A stretch of 64,000 nt of DNA from Enterobacter sp. RHBSTW-00994 (GTDB lineage Bacteria > Pseudomonadota > Gammaproteobacteria > Enterobacterales > Enterobacteriaceae): the NCBI RefSeq assembly GCF_013782625.1, contig NZ_CP056199.1, forward strand, positions 4,172,588-4,236,587, written 5' to 3'. Under the pieces are notes generated by a model. That model was not told the origin of the DNA. It was given only the letters and a program-made list of their open reading frames with translations, and did not search any database. Positions 1 to 9,998 of the stretch are shown one piece after another (the stretch's first letter is position 1; every line of letters starts with the position of its first letter). The position numbers and the translations under genes were made by a program.

Positions 1-269
1 ACCGCCAGCACGATAAAAAACAGCAGGTTTAGTCAGTCTGGGGGCAACCTGGCAGGCTTACCCCGGCCCTCTCCCCATGGGAGAGGGCGATATCAAAATG
101 TAATTTAATAGTTAAAAAATATGATGCAACACGTAAAGTTCAGCATTTTACGCTTCCCTCACTCTGTACTTTCCCTATACTCACCCAGGCAAACATTTAC
201 TTACATCCGGAAATAAATGTGACTAAGAGCACATCCGGGATGGAACGCAATTTCACTTAAGGAACATTC
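1..269. other. Intergenic region upstream of sstT, possible end of an upstream ORF
   Basis: No complete gene fits here. A frame at 3-32 ends in TAG and could be the last nine codons of an upstream gene; in E. coli the upstream neighbour is alx, but ten codons are too few to assign it. The stretch holds a short inverted repeat at 67-87 and two copies of ACATCCGG (203-210 and 231-238) just before sstT. A TATACT hexamer at 176-181 could be a -10 box, but no good -35 box sits at the right distance. Confidence 0.4.
67..87. repeat. Short inverted repeat, CCCTCTCCC family
   Basis: CCCTCTCCC (67-75), loop CAT, GGGAGAGGG (79-87). The same CCCTCTCC/GGAGAGGG core recurs after garD at 32400-32421. It resembles the dispersed intergenic palindromes of enteric genomes. 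It could form a transcript-end hairpin, but no T-run follows. Confidence 0.6.
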
Positions 270-1511
270 ATGACCATGCAATCCTCTGGTCTGCTGGCGC
301 GCCTGTCGCGTGGCAGCCTTGTTAAGCAAATACTGGTTGGCCTGGTGCTTGGTGTCGCGCTGGCACTGATCTCAAAGCCTGCCGCAGAAGCGACTGGCCT
401 GCTCGGGACGCTGTTCGTCGGTGCACTGAAAGCCGTCGCACCTGTTCTGGTTCTGACCCTGGTGATGGCATCTATTGCCAACCACCAGCAGGGACAAAAA
501 ACCAATATCCGCCCTATTTTGTGGATGTACCTGCTCGGGACATTCTCTGCTGCGCTGACAGCGGTGATCGTGAGCTTTTTCTTCCCATCAACCCTGCAAC
601 TGACCACCGGTGCGACCGATATCACCCCCCCAGCGGGCATTGTTGAAGTGATGCACGGCCTGCTGATGAGCATTGTCGCCAACCCCATTCATGCGCTGAT
701 TAACGCGAACTACATCGGTATTCTGGTGTGGGCAGTCGGTCTGGGTTTTGCTCTGCGCCACAGCAATGACACCACCAAGAACCTGATTAACGATCTCTCA
801 AGCGCGGTCACTTTCATTGTGACGCTGGTGATCCGCTTTGCCCCCATTGGTATTTTCGGCCTGGTGTCATCGACGCTTGCCACCACCGGTTTTGGCGCAC
901 TGTGGGGTTACGCACAGTTGCTGCTGGTACTGATTGGCTGTATGGCTGTGGTCGCACTGGTGATCAACCCGCTGCTGGTCTTTATGCAAACCCGCCGTAA
1001 CCCATATCCGCTGGTGCTGATGTGCCTGCGTGAAAGCGGCGTGACGGCGTTCTTCACCCGCAGTTCGGCTGCGAATATTCCCGTGAATATGTCGCTGTGC
1101 GAAAAACTGAATCTGGATCGCGATACCTACTCCGTATCAATCCCACTGGGAGCAACCGTCAACATGGCTGGCGCGGCGATTACCATTACGGTGCTCACGC
1201 TGGCGGCAGTACATACGCTGGGTATCCCGGTAGATTTACCAACCGCGCTGCTGCTGAGCGTCGTCGCGGCGCTGTGTGCCTGTGGCGCATCTGGTGTGGC
1301 GGGCGGTTCACTGTTGCTGATCCCACTGGCGTGTAACATGTTTGGCATCCCGAACGAAATCGCCATGCAGGTGGTCGCGGTGGGCTTTATCATCGGCGTG
1401 CTGCAGGACTCCTGCGAAACCGCCATTAACTCCTCAACCGACGTGATGTTTACCGCCGCCGTGTGCCAGGCGGAAGATGCGCGTCTGGCGAAAAACGCCC
1501 TGCGCAATTAA
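270..1511 (+). CDS. sstT: Serine/threonine:Na+ symporter SstT
   Basis: Inner-membrane sodium-coupled uptake of L-serine and L-threonine (dicarboxylate/amino acid:cation symporter family). The 413-residue protein matches the E. coli length. Family signatures are visible: the serine-rich hairpin with [12 protein letters not shown] near residues 263-274, [13 protein letters not shown] near 291-303 (the unwound-helix cation/substrate site) and a late helix with [11 protein letters not shown] near 380-390. The start ATG at 270 follows AAGGAA at 259-264. The gene stands alone and converges on ygjV. In E. coli and Salmonella, sstT mRNA is a known target of the GcvB sRNA; the pairing site was not verified here. 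Confidence 0.95.
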   Translation: MTMQSSGLLARLSRGSLVKQILVGLVLGVALALISKPAAEATGLLGTLFVGALKAVAPVLVLTLVMASIANHQQGQKTNIRPILWMYLLGTFSAALTAVIVSFFFPSTLQLTTGATDITPPAGIVEVMHGLLMSIVANPIHALINANYIGILVWAVGLGFALRHSNDTTKNLINDLSSAVTFIVTLVIRFAPIGIFGLVSSTLATTGFGALWGYAQLLLVLIGCMAVVALVINPLLVFMQTRRNPYPLVLMCLRESGVTAFFTRSSAANIPVNMSLCEKLNLDRDTYSVSIPLGATVNMAGAAITITVLTLAAVHTLGIPVDLPTALLLSVVAALCACGASGVAGGSLLLIPLACNMFGIPNEIAMQVVAVGFIIGVLQDSCETAINSSTDVMFTAAVCQAEDARLAKNALRN

Positions 1512-1520
1512 TGCCTCTGC

Positions 1521-1542
1521 CCTTCCGTCAACGGACGGAGGG
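1521..1542. terminator. Possible convergent terminator hairpin between sstT and ygjV
   Basis: CCTTCCGTC (1521-1529), loop AACG, GACGGAGGG (1534-1542), with one G-T pair. It lies 10 bases after the sstT stop and covers the ygjV stop codon. There is no clear U-run on either strand, so intrinsic termination is uncertain. Confidence 0.35.
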
Positions 1543-2082
1543 GCTCTCCTCCTGGACCTGCTTCTCAACTTTAAACGGATCAATTCCGCGCTTCTGCATC
1601 CGCCAGAAACGGATAATGTTCAGCCCGTTCATGATAAGAAAACTGCCTTCAATCAACGTTCCGCCAATCGACCCCAGCCAGAAGTTGTGGATCACCCAAC
1701 AGCAGGTTGAACACCAGATAATGCAACGCATGGTCAGCCCTTTGCTGCGGAACAAGGCCCAGGTGCTGACAATGGTTCCCGCAACAGGCAGTAACTCAAT
1801 GGGATGATGGTATTTCGCAAGCCCGATACCGCCTGTCAGCGCAATGAACAGCACCATCACCCACAGACTGCGGGTGCGTAAAGTGATGAGCGTACGAACG
1901 GTGTTAAGCATGGCGCTCGCCCCGGCAGGAAATGCGCCCATCAAAAAGAAATGGATGCCAATGACGGCACTGTAAACCGAAAGCTGAATTTTAAATTTCC
2001 GCTCATCACGGTTGATAAAGGTGGTGATACCAATCAGAAAGGCGATGACGCCAACGCCCTGGGCTAGCCAATACGCGGTCAT
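1528..2082 (-). CDS. ygjV: YgjV family inner membrane protein, function unknown
   Basis: Protein of 184 residues, as in E. coli, made almost entirely of hydrophobic helices: about 5-25, 35-55, 60-100 and 105-145, with a charged C-terminal tail. It opens with MTAYWLAQGVGVIAFLIGIT. No catalytic motif is visible and the function is unknown; the family is annotated as an inner membrane protein. It lies downstream of the uxaCA operon on the same strand, separated from it by a strong terminator at 2103-2140, so it probably has its own weak promoter or depends on readthrough. Confidence 0.85.
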   Translation of the reverse strand: MTAYWLAQGVGVIAFLIGITTFINRDERKFKIQLSVYSAVIGIHFFLMGAFPAGASAMLNTVRTLITLRTRSLWVMVLFIALTGGIGLAKYHHPIELLPVAGTIVSTWALFRSKGLTMRCIIWCSTCCWVIHNFWLGSIGGTLIEGSFLIMNGLNIIRFWRMQKRGIDPFKVEKQVQEESPSVR

Positions 2083-2102
2083 GAAGGTGTCCTGTGTGCA
2101 GG

Positions 2103-2140
2103 AAAAAGAAACGGCGCTTCATTATATGAAACGCCGTTTC
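2103..2140 (-). terminator. Intrinsic terminator of the uxaCA operon
   Basis: Read on the minus strand: GAAACGGCG, one mismatch, TTCAT, a short loop, ATGAA, one mismatch, CGCCGTTTC, then a T-rich run (A-rich on the plus strand at 2102-2111). The arms are 2108-2122 and 2126-2140. It begins 20 bases past the uxaA stop. Confidence 0.85.
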
Positions 2141-2159
2141 TAATTTAAAGCATAATGGC

Positions 2160-3647
2160 TTACAAGGTGACGCCGCTTTTGAAAATCGCCAGCTCGCGGA
2201 AGTCATTCTTTTCGTTGCAGGTTTGCTTACCGTTAGCGAATTCCACAATGGTATCGACAAATTCATTCAGCAGTTGCGGCATCGCTTTGCCGTGGATCAA
2301 CTGTCCGGCATCAAAATCGATCCAGTGTTTTTTCTTCGCCGCCAACTCGCTGTTGGTGGCAATTTTCACAGTGGGTACAAAACCGCCATACGGTGTACCA
2401 CGACCGGTACTGAACAGCACCATGTGGCAACCCGCCCCCGCCAAAGCACTGGTGGCAACCGCATCGTTACCCGGCGCACTCAGCAGGTTCAGACCGTGCG
2501 TTTTCAGGCGCTCGCCGTAACGCAGTACGTCCACCACCTGGCTTGCACCCGCTTTCTGCGTACAGCCGAGAGATTTCTCTTCGAGTGTAGTGATCCCGCC
2601 CGCTTTGTTACCTGGAGATGGGTTTTCGTAGATCGGCTGATTGTGCGCGATGAAATACTGTTTGAAGTCGTTCACCATGGTCACGGTTTTTTCAAACGTC
2701 TCTTCGTCACGACAGTGGCTCATCAGAATACGTTCTGCACCGAACATTTCCGGAACCTCAGTCAGCACAGTCGTCCCGCCGTTGGCAATCACGTAATCCG
2801 AGAAACGCCCCAGCATCGGGTTGGCTGTGATACCGGAAAGACCATCAGATCCCCCGCACTCCAGACCAAATTTAAGCTCGCTGAGTTTACCCGGCTCGCG
2901 CTTGTCGTGGCGCATCACCTCATACAGCTGATGTAGTTGCTCAATGCCCGCTTCCACTTCATCGTCCTGGTGTTGGCATACCATAAAGTGGACACGCGCG
3001 GGATCGAAATCCTCTAAGGTTTCGCGGAAGGCATCCACCTGGTTGTTTTCACATCCCAGACCAATGACCAGCACCGCCCCCGCATTCGGGTGACGTACCA
3101 TGTTTTGCAGCATGGTACGGGTGTTAATGTGATCGTCGCCGAGCTGAGAACACCCGTAGGTATGGCTGAACAGGTGCACACCGTCAGTGCCTTCAGCTCC
3201 GTTTGTCTCTTTCAGAAAACGGCTCTGGATCTGACGGGCGATCCCATTAACGCAACCCACGGTTGGCAGGATCCACAGTTCATTACGGATCCCCACGTCC
3301 CCGTTGCCACGACGATAGATCTGTACGTCACGATCCGTTTCTTGCCCAACTTCCGCCTGAAAATCAGGTTGATAGCTATACTCGTCCAGATCGCTGAGAT
3401 TGGTGCGGGCATTGTGGGAATGAATATGTTCACCCGGCGCAATATCCGCCAGCGCATGACCAATAGGCAAACCGTACTTAACGACGTTTTCCCCTTTAGC
3501 GATAGGGTACACGGCAAACTTATGCCCGCGTGCAACCGCCTGGCGCAGCGTGACAGTCTGGTTATCTACTGCCACGACTTCGCCTTCGGCCAGATCCGCC
3601 AGCGCTACGGCAACGTTATCCAGCGAATGGATTTTGATGTATTGCAT
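2160..3647 (-). CDS. uxaA: Altronate dehydratase UxaA
   Basis: Dehydrates D-altronate to 2-keto-3-deoxygluconate in the galacturonate branch of hexuronate catabolism (cytoplasm, iron-dependent). The 495 residues equal the E. coli length. An N-terminal SAF-type domain (about 10-90) precedes the dehydratase domain, which contains the family motifs GCSQLGDD, GLGCENNQVD, GLECGGSDGLSG and NPSPGNKAGG. It lies 17 bases after uxaC and is clearly co-transcribed with it. It is a paralogue of GarD at 30.8 kb, with the same motifs in the same order. UxaB, the preceding enzyme, is not in the window, as in E. coli. Confidence 0.96.
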   Translation of the reverse strand: MQYIKIHSLDNVAVALADLAEGEVVAVDNQTVTLRQAVARGHKFAVYPIAKGENVVKYGLPIGHALADIAPGEHIHSHNARTNLSDLDEYSYQPDFQAEVGQETDRDVQIYRRGNGDVGIRNELWILPTVGCVNGIARQIQSRFLKETNGAEGTDGVHLFSHTYGCSQLGDDHINTRTMLQNMVRHPNAGAVLVIGLGCENNQVDAFRETLEDFDPARVHFMVCQHQDDEVEAGIEQLHQLYEVMRHDKREPGKLSELKFGLECGGSDGLSGITANPMLGRFSDYVIANGGTTVLTEVPEMFGAERILMSHCRDEETFEKTVTMVNDFKQYFIAHNQPIYENPSPGNKAGGITTLEEKSLGCTQKAGASQVVDVLRYGERLKTHGLNLLSAPGNDAVATSALAGAGCHMVLFSTGRGTPYGGFVPTVKIATNSELAAKKKHWIDFDAGQLIHGKAMPQLLNEFVDTIVEFANGKQTCNEKNDFRELAIFKSGVTL

Positions 3648-3664
3648 ATCAACCTCAAACGGCT

Positions 3665-5077
<1,413 letters not shown>

Positions 5078-5129
5078 TTATCGTCTTCCTCATAACGAGA
5101 GCGTCAGAAAGCTTATGTTCAGATGCTGC

Positions 5130-5148
5130 AAAGTTATCACACCAATTT
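5130..5148 (-). promoter_or_regulatory. Putative ExuR operator of uxaCA
   Basis: On the minus strand AAATTGGTGTGATAACTTT: the left half AAATTGGT matches the UxuR/ExuR consensus half-site exactly and the right half is degenerate. It sits 53 bases before the uxaC start codon, over a GATAAC hexamer that could serve as a -10 element. Assignment is by motif and position only. Confidence 0.5.
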
Positions 5149-5168
5149 CCAGAGGCCGAAGTTTTTTT

Positions 5169-5184
5169 CGTGAGTTAGATCAAT
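5169..5184. promoter_or_regulatory. Weak CRP-like site for uxaCA
   Basis: CGTGA-GTTAGA-TCAAT matches seven of ten conserved positions of TGTGA-N6-TCACA. It lies 92 bases upstream of the uxaC start in the shared uxaC/exuT region, where CRP control is expected for hexuronate genes. Confidence 0.4.
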
Positions 5185-5290
5185 AAACGCTGACAAATAA
5201 ATTACCCTCAAAGTAGTAAACCCTCTCCCAGACCGCGCCAGCACTGGCTTTATCTACAGAACATAATGTCCCTACAAAGAATCACACTTT

Positions 5291-5306
5291 TGTGATGTCA
5301 CTCACC
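5291..5306 (+). promoter_or_regulatory. CRP site of exuT
   Basis: TGTGA-TGTCAC-TCACC matches nine of ten conserved CRP positions. A -10-like TTATCT at 5327-5332 would put the start point near 5339, which makes the site centre about -40.5 (class II position). Confidence 0.7.
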
Positions 5307-5311
5307 TTTTA

Positions 5312-5328
5312 AAGTTGTATGACAAGTT
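5312..5328 (+). promoter_or_regulatory. Putative ExuR operator of exuT
   Basis: AAGTTGTATGACAAGTT, a partial palindrome built on TTGT/ACAA, lies directly between the CRP site and the proposed -10. Bound repressor there would block RNA polymerase. The half-site resembles the operator proposed upstream of uxaC. Confidence 0.5.
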
Positions 5329-5338
5329 ATCTTTTGGC

Positions 5339-5554
5339 CGTCGCAAACTATAAGCCGACGGAATGCATTCCCGGTGTTAGATACATCGGATTTAACGGTA
5401 CGGAAACCGACTTATGCACGATTACTTATGGCAAGGTTCGGGCCGTTCCGGGAAAGTCTCCCGGTTACGCCCCTCCCGTTACACAGCAACTCCCGGAAAC
5501 GGTTGAGCTGTTGCCGTGCCACAGCACGGAAATAACATAACGATGAGGTTTTAC
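5339..5554 (+). promoter_or_regulatory. Long structured 5' leader of exuT
   Basis: About 215 bases separate the predicted start point from the exuT ATG. Three small hairpins can be drawn: CCGGGA/TCCCGG (5448-5464), CAAC..CCG/CGGTTG (about 5488-5505) and CCGTGC/GCACGG (about 5514-5529). A 73-codon frame begins at 5319, upstream of the proposed start point and inside the operator, so it is probably not translated. No known riboswitch class was recognised. Confidence 0.4.
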
Positions 5555-6853
5555 ATGCGTAAAATTAAAGGGTTACGTTGGTACATGATTGCACTGGTGA
5601 CGCTAGGCACAGTGCTGGGCTACCTGACACGTAACACCGTGGCAGCAGCAGCGCCAACGTTAATGGAAGAGTTGCATATTTCCACACAGCAATATTCCTA
5701 CATCATTGCAGCGTATTCCGCGGCTTATACCATCATGCAGCCTGTTGCTGGCTACGTGCTGGATATTCTGGGAACAAAAATTGGTTACGCCTTCTTCGCG
5801 GTAACCTGGGCGATTTTCTGCGGCGCAACAGCGCTGGCAGGTAGCTGGGGCGGACTGGCACTGGCGCGTGGTGCGGTCGGTGCAGCAGAAGCAGCAATGA
5901 TCCCTGCGGGTCTGAAAGCCAGCTCCGAATGGTTCCCGGCGAAAGAACGTTCTATTGCAGTCGGCTACTTTAACGTGGGCTCTTCTATTGGTGCGATGAT
6001 TGCTCCGCCACTGGTTGTATGGGCTATCGTGATGCACAGTTGGCAGATGGCGTTCATTATCTCCGGCGTGCTGAGCTTTGCATGGGCAATGGCGTGGCTG
6101 ATTTTCTACAAACACCCGCGCGATCAGAAAAAACTGTCTGAAGAAGAACGCGAGTACATCATTGGGGGTCAGGAAGCACAGCACCAGACCAACAATGGCA
6201 AAAAAATGACGGTATGGCAGATTCTGGGAACCCGTCAATTCTGGGGTATCGCACTGCCACGCTTCCTGGCGGAACCGGCCTGGGGTACGTTTAACGCCTG
6301 GATTCCACTGTTCATGTTTAAAGTCTACGGCTTTAACCTGAAAGAAATCGCGATGTTCGCCTGGATGCCAATGCTCTTCGCTGACATGGGTTGCATCATC
6401 GGTGGTTACCTGCCACCTCTGTTCCAGCGCTGGTTTGGTGTGAACCTGATTGTCTCCCGTAAAATGGTTGTGACCATGGGCGCACTGCTGATGATTGGCC
6501 CAGGTATGATCGGCCTGTTCACCAGCCCATATGTTGCAATTGGCCTGCTGTGCATCGGTGGTTTTGCTCACCAGTCCCTTTCTGGCGCACTGATTACACT
6601 CTCTTCTGATGTGTTCGGTCGTAACGAAGTGGCAACCGCAAACGGCCTGACTGGTATGGCTGCCTGGACCGCAAGTACTCTGTTTGCTCTGGTGGTTGGT
6701 GCGTTAGCAGATACCATTGGCTTCAGCCCGCTGTTTGCTGTACTGGCTATCTTTGACCTGATGGGGGCAGTCGTTATCTGGACGGTGCTGAAAAGCAAAT
6801 CAGCCGACGAACTTGAGAAAGAGTCCCTTGGGGGACCGGCAACGCAAAATTAG
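5555..6853 (+). CDS. exuT: Hexuronate (galacturonate/glucuronate) transporter ExuT
   Basis: Inner-membrane MFS permease (anion:cation symporter group) that imports aldohexuronates for UxaC. The ATG at 5555 is chosen because GAGG at 5545-5548 lies six bases before it and the protein then begins MRKIKGLRW as in the E. coli product; an in-frame ATG at 5516 and another at 5543 lack a ribosome site. The resulting 432 residues span 12 predicted helices, with the MFS-like loop GWGGLALARGAVGAAEAAMIP near 95-115. It is divergent from uxaCA and followed by a terminator, so it is monocistronic apart from readthrough to exuR. Confidence 0.95.
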   Translation: MRKIKGLRWYMIALVTLGTVLGYLTRNTVAAAAPTLMEELHISTQQYSYIIAAYSAAYTIMQPVAGYVLDILGTKIGYAFFAVTWAIFCGATALAGSWGGLALARGAVGAAEAAMIPAGLKASSEWFPAKERSIAVGYFNVGSSIGAMIAPPLVVWAIVMHSWQMAFIISGVLSFAWAMAWLIFYKHPRDQKKLSEEEREYIIGGQEAQHQTNNGKKMTVWQILGTRQFWGIALPRFLAEPAWGTFNAWIPLFMFKVYGFNLKEIAMFAWMPMLFADMGCIIGGYLPPLFQRWFGVNLIVSRKMVVTMGALLMIGPGMIGLFTSPYVAIGLLCIGGFAHQSLSGALITLSSDVFGRNEVATANGLTGMAAWTASTLFALVVGALADTIGFSPLFAVLAIFDLMGAVVIWTVLKSKSADELEKESLGGPATQN

Positions 6854-6873
6854 CGTAAAAATGTGTCCTACCA

Positions 6874-6897
6874 AAGCCGCCTCTGGGCGGCTTTTTT
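6874..6897 (+). terminator. Intrinsic terminator of exuT
   Basis: AAGCCGCC, loop TCTG, GGCGGCTT, followed by a six-T run ending at 6897. It lies 20 bases after the exuT stop and separates it from exuR. Confidence 0.9.
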
Positions 6898-6970
6898 GAT
6901 GGTGAAATCTGGAGACTGGCGCGCAAAAGTGGTATAACAGATAATCCGTCGTACCCTGCCTGGAGCGCAT

Positions 6971-7747
6971 ATGGAAATCACCGAATCACGTCGTTTATAC
7001 CAACAACTTGCTGCCGAGCTGAAAGATCGCATCGAGCAAGGTGTCTATCTTGTCGGTGATAAACTGCCTGCTGAACGCTTTATTGCTGATGAAAAAAGCG
7101 TGAGCCGCACGGTTGTGCGTGAAGCGATCATCATGCTGGAGGTTGAAGGCTATGTTGAAGTACGCAAAGGCTCCGGCATTCATGTGATTTCCAATCTGCC
7201 AAAACACTCTCCTGCACCAGATGAAAGTCTGGAATTTGCAAGCTACGGTCCTTTTGAGCTGCTCCAGGCTCGCCAGTTGATTGAAAGTAACATTGCAGAG
7301 TTCGCCGCCACGCAGGTCACCAAGCAAGACATCATGAAGCTGATGGAAATCCAGGAAAATGCGCGCAAGGAAAAATGTTTCCGCGATTCAGAATGGGATC
7401 TCCAGTTTCATGTTCAGGTTGCCCTGGCCACACAAAACACGGCACTTGCAGCAATCGTTGAAAAAATGTGGACTCAGCGCGTTCACAACCCTTACTGGAA
7501 GAAATTGCACGATCACATCGATTTACGCACCGTGGATAACTGGTGTGATGATCATGATCAGATCCTTAAAGCACTGATTCGCAAAGACCCGCATGCTGCA
7601 AAACTGGCGATGTGGCAGCATCTGGAAAACACCAAACTCATGCTGTTCAATGAAACCAGTGACGATTTCGAATTCAATGCTGACCGCTATCTTTTTGCTG
7701 ATAATCCCGTTGTTCATCTCGATACGGTATCCAATCTGGCAAAATAG
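6971..7747 (+). CDS. exuR: Hexuronate regulon repressor ExuR
   Basis: GntR-family (FadR subfamily) repressor of exuT and uxaCA, released by hexuronates. The 258 residues equal the E. coli length. The winged helix-turn-helix spans about 5-75 ([12 protein letters not shown]...[23 protein letters not shown]), with an FCD-type ligand domain from about 95 to 230. The start follows GGAG at 6962-6965. Upstream, GTGGTATAACAGATAAT (6927-6943) mixes a possible -10 element with a partial ExuR-like half-site, which would fit autoregulation, but the match is weak. Confidence 0.95.
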   Translation: MEITESRRLYQQLAAELKDRIEQGVYLVGDKLPAERFIADEKSVSRTVVREAIIMLEVEGYVEVRKGSGIHVISNLPKHSPAPDESLEFASYGPFELLQARQLIESNIAEFAATQVTKQDIMKLMEIQENARKEKCFRDSEWDLQFHVQVALATQNTALAAIVEKMWTQRVHNPYWKKLHDHIDLRTVDNWCDDHDQILKALIRKDPHAAKLAMWQHLENTKLMLFNETSDDFEFNADRYLFADNPVVHLDTVSNLAK

Positions 7748-7756
7748 TTTTCCTTC

Positions 7757-7790
7757 CTGTCGGCAGGCGCTCTGGCGCGCCTTCTGACAG
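7757..7790 (+). terminator. Hairpin after exuR
   Basis: CTGTC and AGGCGC pair with GCGCCT and GACAG across a symmetric three-base internal loop (7757-7790). It starts nine bases after the exuR stop. No T-run follows, so it may protect the 3' end rather than terminate by itself. Confidence 0.5.
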
Positions 7791-8091
7791 GTATGGGTAA
7801 GCAAAACATATATAGTGTCAGCCTTTGTAAATCCCCTCGCTCCCCTTCCATGCTTAAGCCAAAATCATCTCAACCCGCGCAAAATCTGTGACGCAGAACG
7901 TCGGGCTTTGTTACAATTAGATTCAATTTGTTTTCTTGTAAGTTAGTGCTTGCTTACCTTGCCATTAACAGGGAACAGTTTTGGCCACAACACATGTGTC
8001 CGCGAGCGACCATAATGAAATCACTACAATGTCGCCGTACTGTTTTTCCCGGATAACAGGCGTGACGTTAACCGATTTCCAGGAACACTGA
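7791..8091. other. Intergenic control region of yqjA-mzrA
   Basis: No gene is visible in these 301 bases. A GTGACG/TACAAT pair (7888-7893 and 7912-7917, spacer 18) is a candidate sigma-70 promoter. In E. coli the yqjA-mzrA operon belongs to the Cpx envelope-stress regulon, but I could not find a convincing CpxR box of the form GTAAA-N5-GTAAA here. If the proposed promoter is used, the leader would be about 170 nt. Confidence 0.35.
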
Positions 8092-8754
8092 ATGGAACTT
8101 TTGACCCAACTACTGAATGCCTTATGGGCTCAGGACTTCGAAACGCTGGCCAATCCTTCCATGATTGGCATGCTCTATTTCGTCTTGTTTATGATCCTGT
8201 TTCTTGAAAACGGATTGCTCCCTGCAGCCTTCCTGCCAGGCGATAGCCTGCTGGTATTGGTTGGCGTGCTTTGTGCAAAAGGAGCGATGGCGTTTCCGCA
8301 AACCATTATTCTCTTAACTGTTGCCGCAAGCCTTGGCTGCTGGGTAAGTTATATTCAGGGTCGATGGCTTGGAAACACACGGATTGTGCAAAACTGGCTA
8401 TCCCATCTTCCGGCACATTATCACCAACGTGCACATCATCTTTTCCATAAACACGGGCTTTCAGCGCTGCTGATTGGCCGCTTCATCGCTTTTGTACGCA
8501 CATTACTGCCTACCATCGCTGGCCTGTCCGGACTCAACAGCGCACGCTTCCAGTTCTTTAACTGGATGAGCGGCCTGCTGTGGGTGCTGATTCTGACAAC
8601 ACTGGGCTACCTGCTGGGTAAAACCCCCGTCTTCCTCAAGTATGAAGACCAACTCATGTCTTGTCTGATGCTCTTGCCGGTTGTGTTACTGGTGTTTGGG
8701 CTTGCCGGATCGCTTTTCGTCTTGTGGAAGAAAAAGTACGGGAGCCGGGGCTAA
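8092..8754 (+). CDS. yqjA: DedA family inner membrane protein YqjA
   Basis: DedA-superfamily membrane protein. In E. coli it is functionally redundant with YghB and needed for alkaline pH tolerance, drug efflux and envelope integrity, probably as a proton-dependent (lipid) transporter. The 220 residues match E. coli. The residues reported as essential there are all present: E39 (FLENG), D51 (LPGD), R130 and R136 ([12 protein letters not shown]). It is followed two bases later by mzrA, so the two form an operon. Confidence 0.95.
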   Translation: MELLTQLLNALWAQDFETLANPSMIGMLYFVLFMILFLENGLLPAAFLPGDSLLVLVGVLCAKGAMAFPQTIILLTVAASLGCWVSYIQGRWLGNTRIVQNWLSHLPAHYHQRAHHLFHKHGLSALLIGRFIAFVRTLLPTIAGLSGLNSARFQFFNWMSGLLWVLILTTLGYLLGKTPVFLKYEDQLMSCLMLLPVVLLVFGLAGSLFVLWKKKYGSRG

Positions 8755-8756
8755 GT

Positions 8757-9140
8757 ATGGGAATGTCACGACTTTCTCTACGCCGTCTGTCATTTGCCAT
8801 GGTTGCGCTGATGATTCTCAGCGCCATGGTTTTGGTCTGGACAGCCGTTCAGCACCAGGAGTCTACGCTGGCCATTCGCTCGGTGAATCAGGGCGCAAGC
8901 ATGCCGGATGGTTTTTCTATCTGGCATCATCTGGATGCAAATGGGATCCGTTTTAAAAGTATTACGCCGCAGGATGATGTGTTGCTGATCAAGTTTGATT
9001 CCAGCGCACAAAGTGCCGCAGCAAAAGCCGTGCTCGACAGAACGCTGCCGCAGGGATACATCATTGCCCAACAAGACGACAATAGTCAGGCTGCCGCCTG
9101 GTTGTCGCGCTTGCGCGATACGTCGCATCGGTTTGGTTAA
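8757..9140 (+). CDS. mzrA: Modulator of EnvZ/OmpR, MzrA
   Basis: Small inner-membrane connector that binds EnvZ and links the Cpx and EnvZ/OmpR systems. With the ATG at 8757 the product has 127 residues, the E. coli length; a second ATG at 8763 is possible. One N-terminal transmembrane helix (about 10-30) precedes a periplasmic domain containing ASMPDGFSIWHHLDANGI and ending SHRFG, as in the family. A ribosome site GGAG lies inside the end of yqjA (8741-8744) and the two genes are two bases apart, suggesting coupled translation. Confidence 0.93.
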   Translation: MGMSRLSLRRLSFAMVALMILSAMVLVWTAVQHQESTLAIRSVNQGASMPDGFSIWHHLDANGIRFKSITPQDDVLLIKFDSSAQSAAAKAVLDRTLPQGYIIAQQDDNSQAAAWLSRLRDTSHRFG

Positions 9141-9293
9141 TTTCCAGGATTCTGAATCTTTTCACTCACTTTGGTGATTACCCCGTTTACTTACTATGCT
9201 TAAGTACGCGGAGCACCTCTCATATGTTCTCCGCATGACTTTGGAAATTCGACACCTCTTCGGAAGTGTCGTACACAATGGAAGGTTCCAACA

Positions 9294-9662
9294 ATGAAAT
9301 ACCGCATCGCTCTGGCTTTGACTCTTTTTTCGTTAAGCACCGCCTCTTTCGCATCCTCTCTGTGCATGGAGAAGGAGAAAGATATTCAGCGAGAAATCAC
9401 TTATGCCGAAAAGCATAACAATCAGAACCGGATTAACGGTCTGAAAAAAGCGCTTAGCGAGGTGAAGGCCAACTGTTCAGACAGTGAATTACGGGCGAAT
9501 CACCAGAAGAAAATTGCAGCTCAAAAGGCTGAGGTGACGGAACGTCGTCACGATCTTCAGGAAGCGAAAGAGAAAGGGGATGCGGATAAAATAACGAAAC
9601 GCGAGAAGAAGCTGAAAGAGGCGCAAGAAGAACTGAATGCGCTGGAATCCCGCGATTATTGA
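9294..9662 (+). CDS. yqjC: Periplasmic DUF1090 protein YqjC
   Basis: Protein of 122 residues with a clear signal peptide (cleavage after TASFA, about residue 20). The mature part is highly charged and helical, rich in Lys, Glu and Gln, and is predicted to form a coiled coil (about 35-120). It belongs to the DUF1090 family; the molecular function is unknown. The first gene of the yqjCDEK cluster, it has a hairpin GACAC...GTGTC at 9250-9269 in its leader. In E. coli this cluster is induced by stress and stationary phase. Confidence 0.9.
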   Translation: MKYRIALALTLFSLSTASFASSLCMEKEKDIQREITYAEKHNNQNRINGLKKALSEVKANCSDSELRANHQKKIAAQKAEVTERRHDLQEAKEKGDADKITKREKKLKEAQEELNALESRDY

Positions 9663-9690
9663 GTTAACTGAAGTCCCACAGGAGAAAATC

Positions 9691-9996
9691 ATGTCAAAAG
9701 ATACTACGTCAGAAAACCTGCGCGCTGAGTTGAAATCCCTGGCGGATACCCTGGAAGAGGTGCTGAACTCCTCAAGCGATAAATCGAAAGAAGAGATCGG
9801 CAAACTGCGCAGCAAAGCCGAACAGGCACTGAAAGAGAGCCGTCATCGTCTGGGTGAAACCGGTGATGCGCTGGCGAAACAGACCCGTGAAGCCGCCGCG
9901 CGAGCAGACGAATACGTTCGTGATAATCCCTGGACCGGCGTAGGTATCGGTGCTGCCATTGGTGTGGTTCTTGGCGTGCTGCTCACGCGTCGTTGA
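9691..9996 (+). CDS. yqjD: Membrane-anchored ribosome-binding protein YqjD
   Basis: DUF883/ElaB-type protein. In E. coli it is tail-anchored in the inner membrane and binds 70S and 100S ribosomes in stationary phase. The start at 9691 follows AGGAG at 9680-9684 and gives 101 residues, as in E. coli; an upstream in-frame ATG at 9637 overlaps yqjC and lacks support. The body is a long amphipathic helix (about 5-75) followed by NPWTGVGIGAAIGVVLGVLL, a glycine-rich transmembrane anchor, and a final arginine pair. Confidence 0.93.
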   Translation: MSKDTTSENLRAELKSLADTLEEVLNSSSDKSKEEIGKLRSKAEQALKESRHRLGETGDALAKQTREAAARADEYVRDNPWTGVGIGAAIGVVLGVLLTRR

Positions 9997-9998
9997 TT

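Noticed and set aside
5319-5540. 73-codon frame in the exuT leader
   Set aside because: Its ATG lies inside the ExuR-like operator, upstream of the predicted start point; no ribosome site or known peptide.
8002-8030. TACAAT at 8025-8030 as a second yqjA promoter
   Set aside because: No acceptable -35 hexamer at 16-18 bases.
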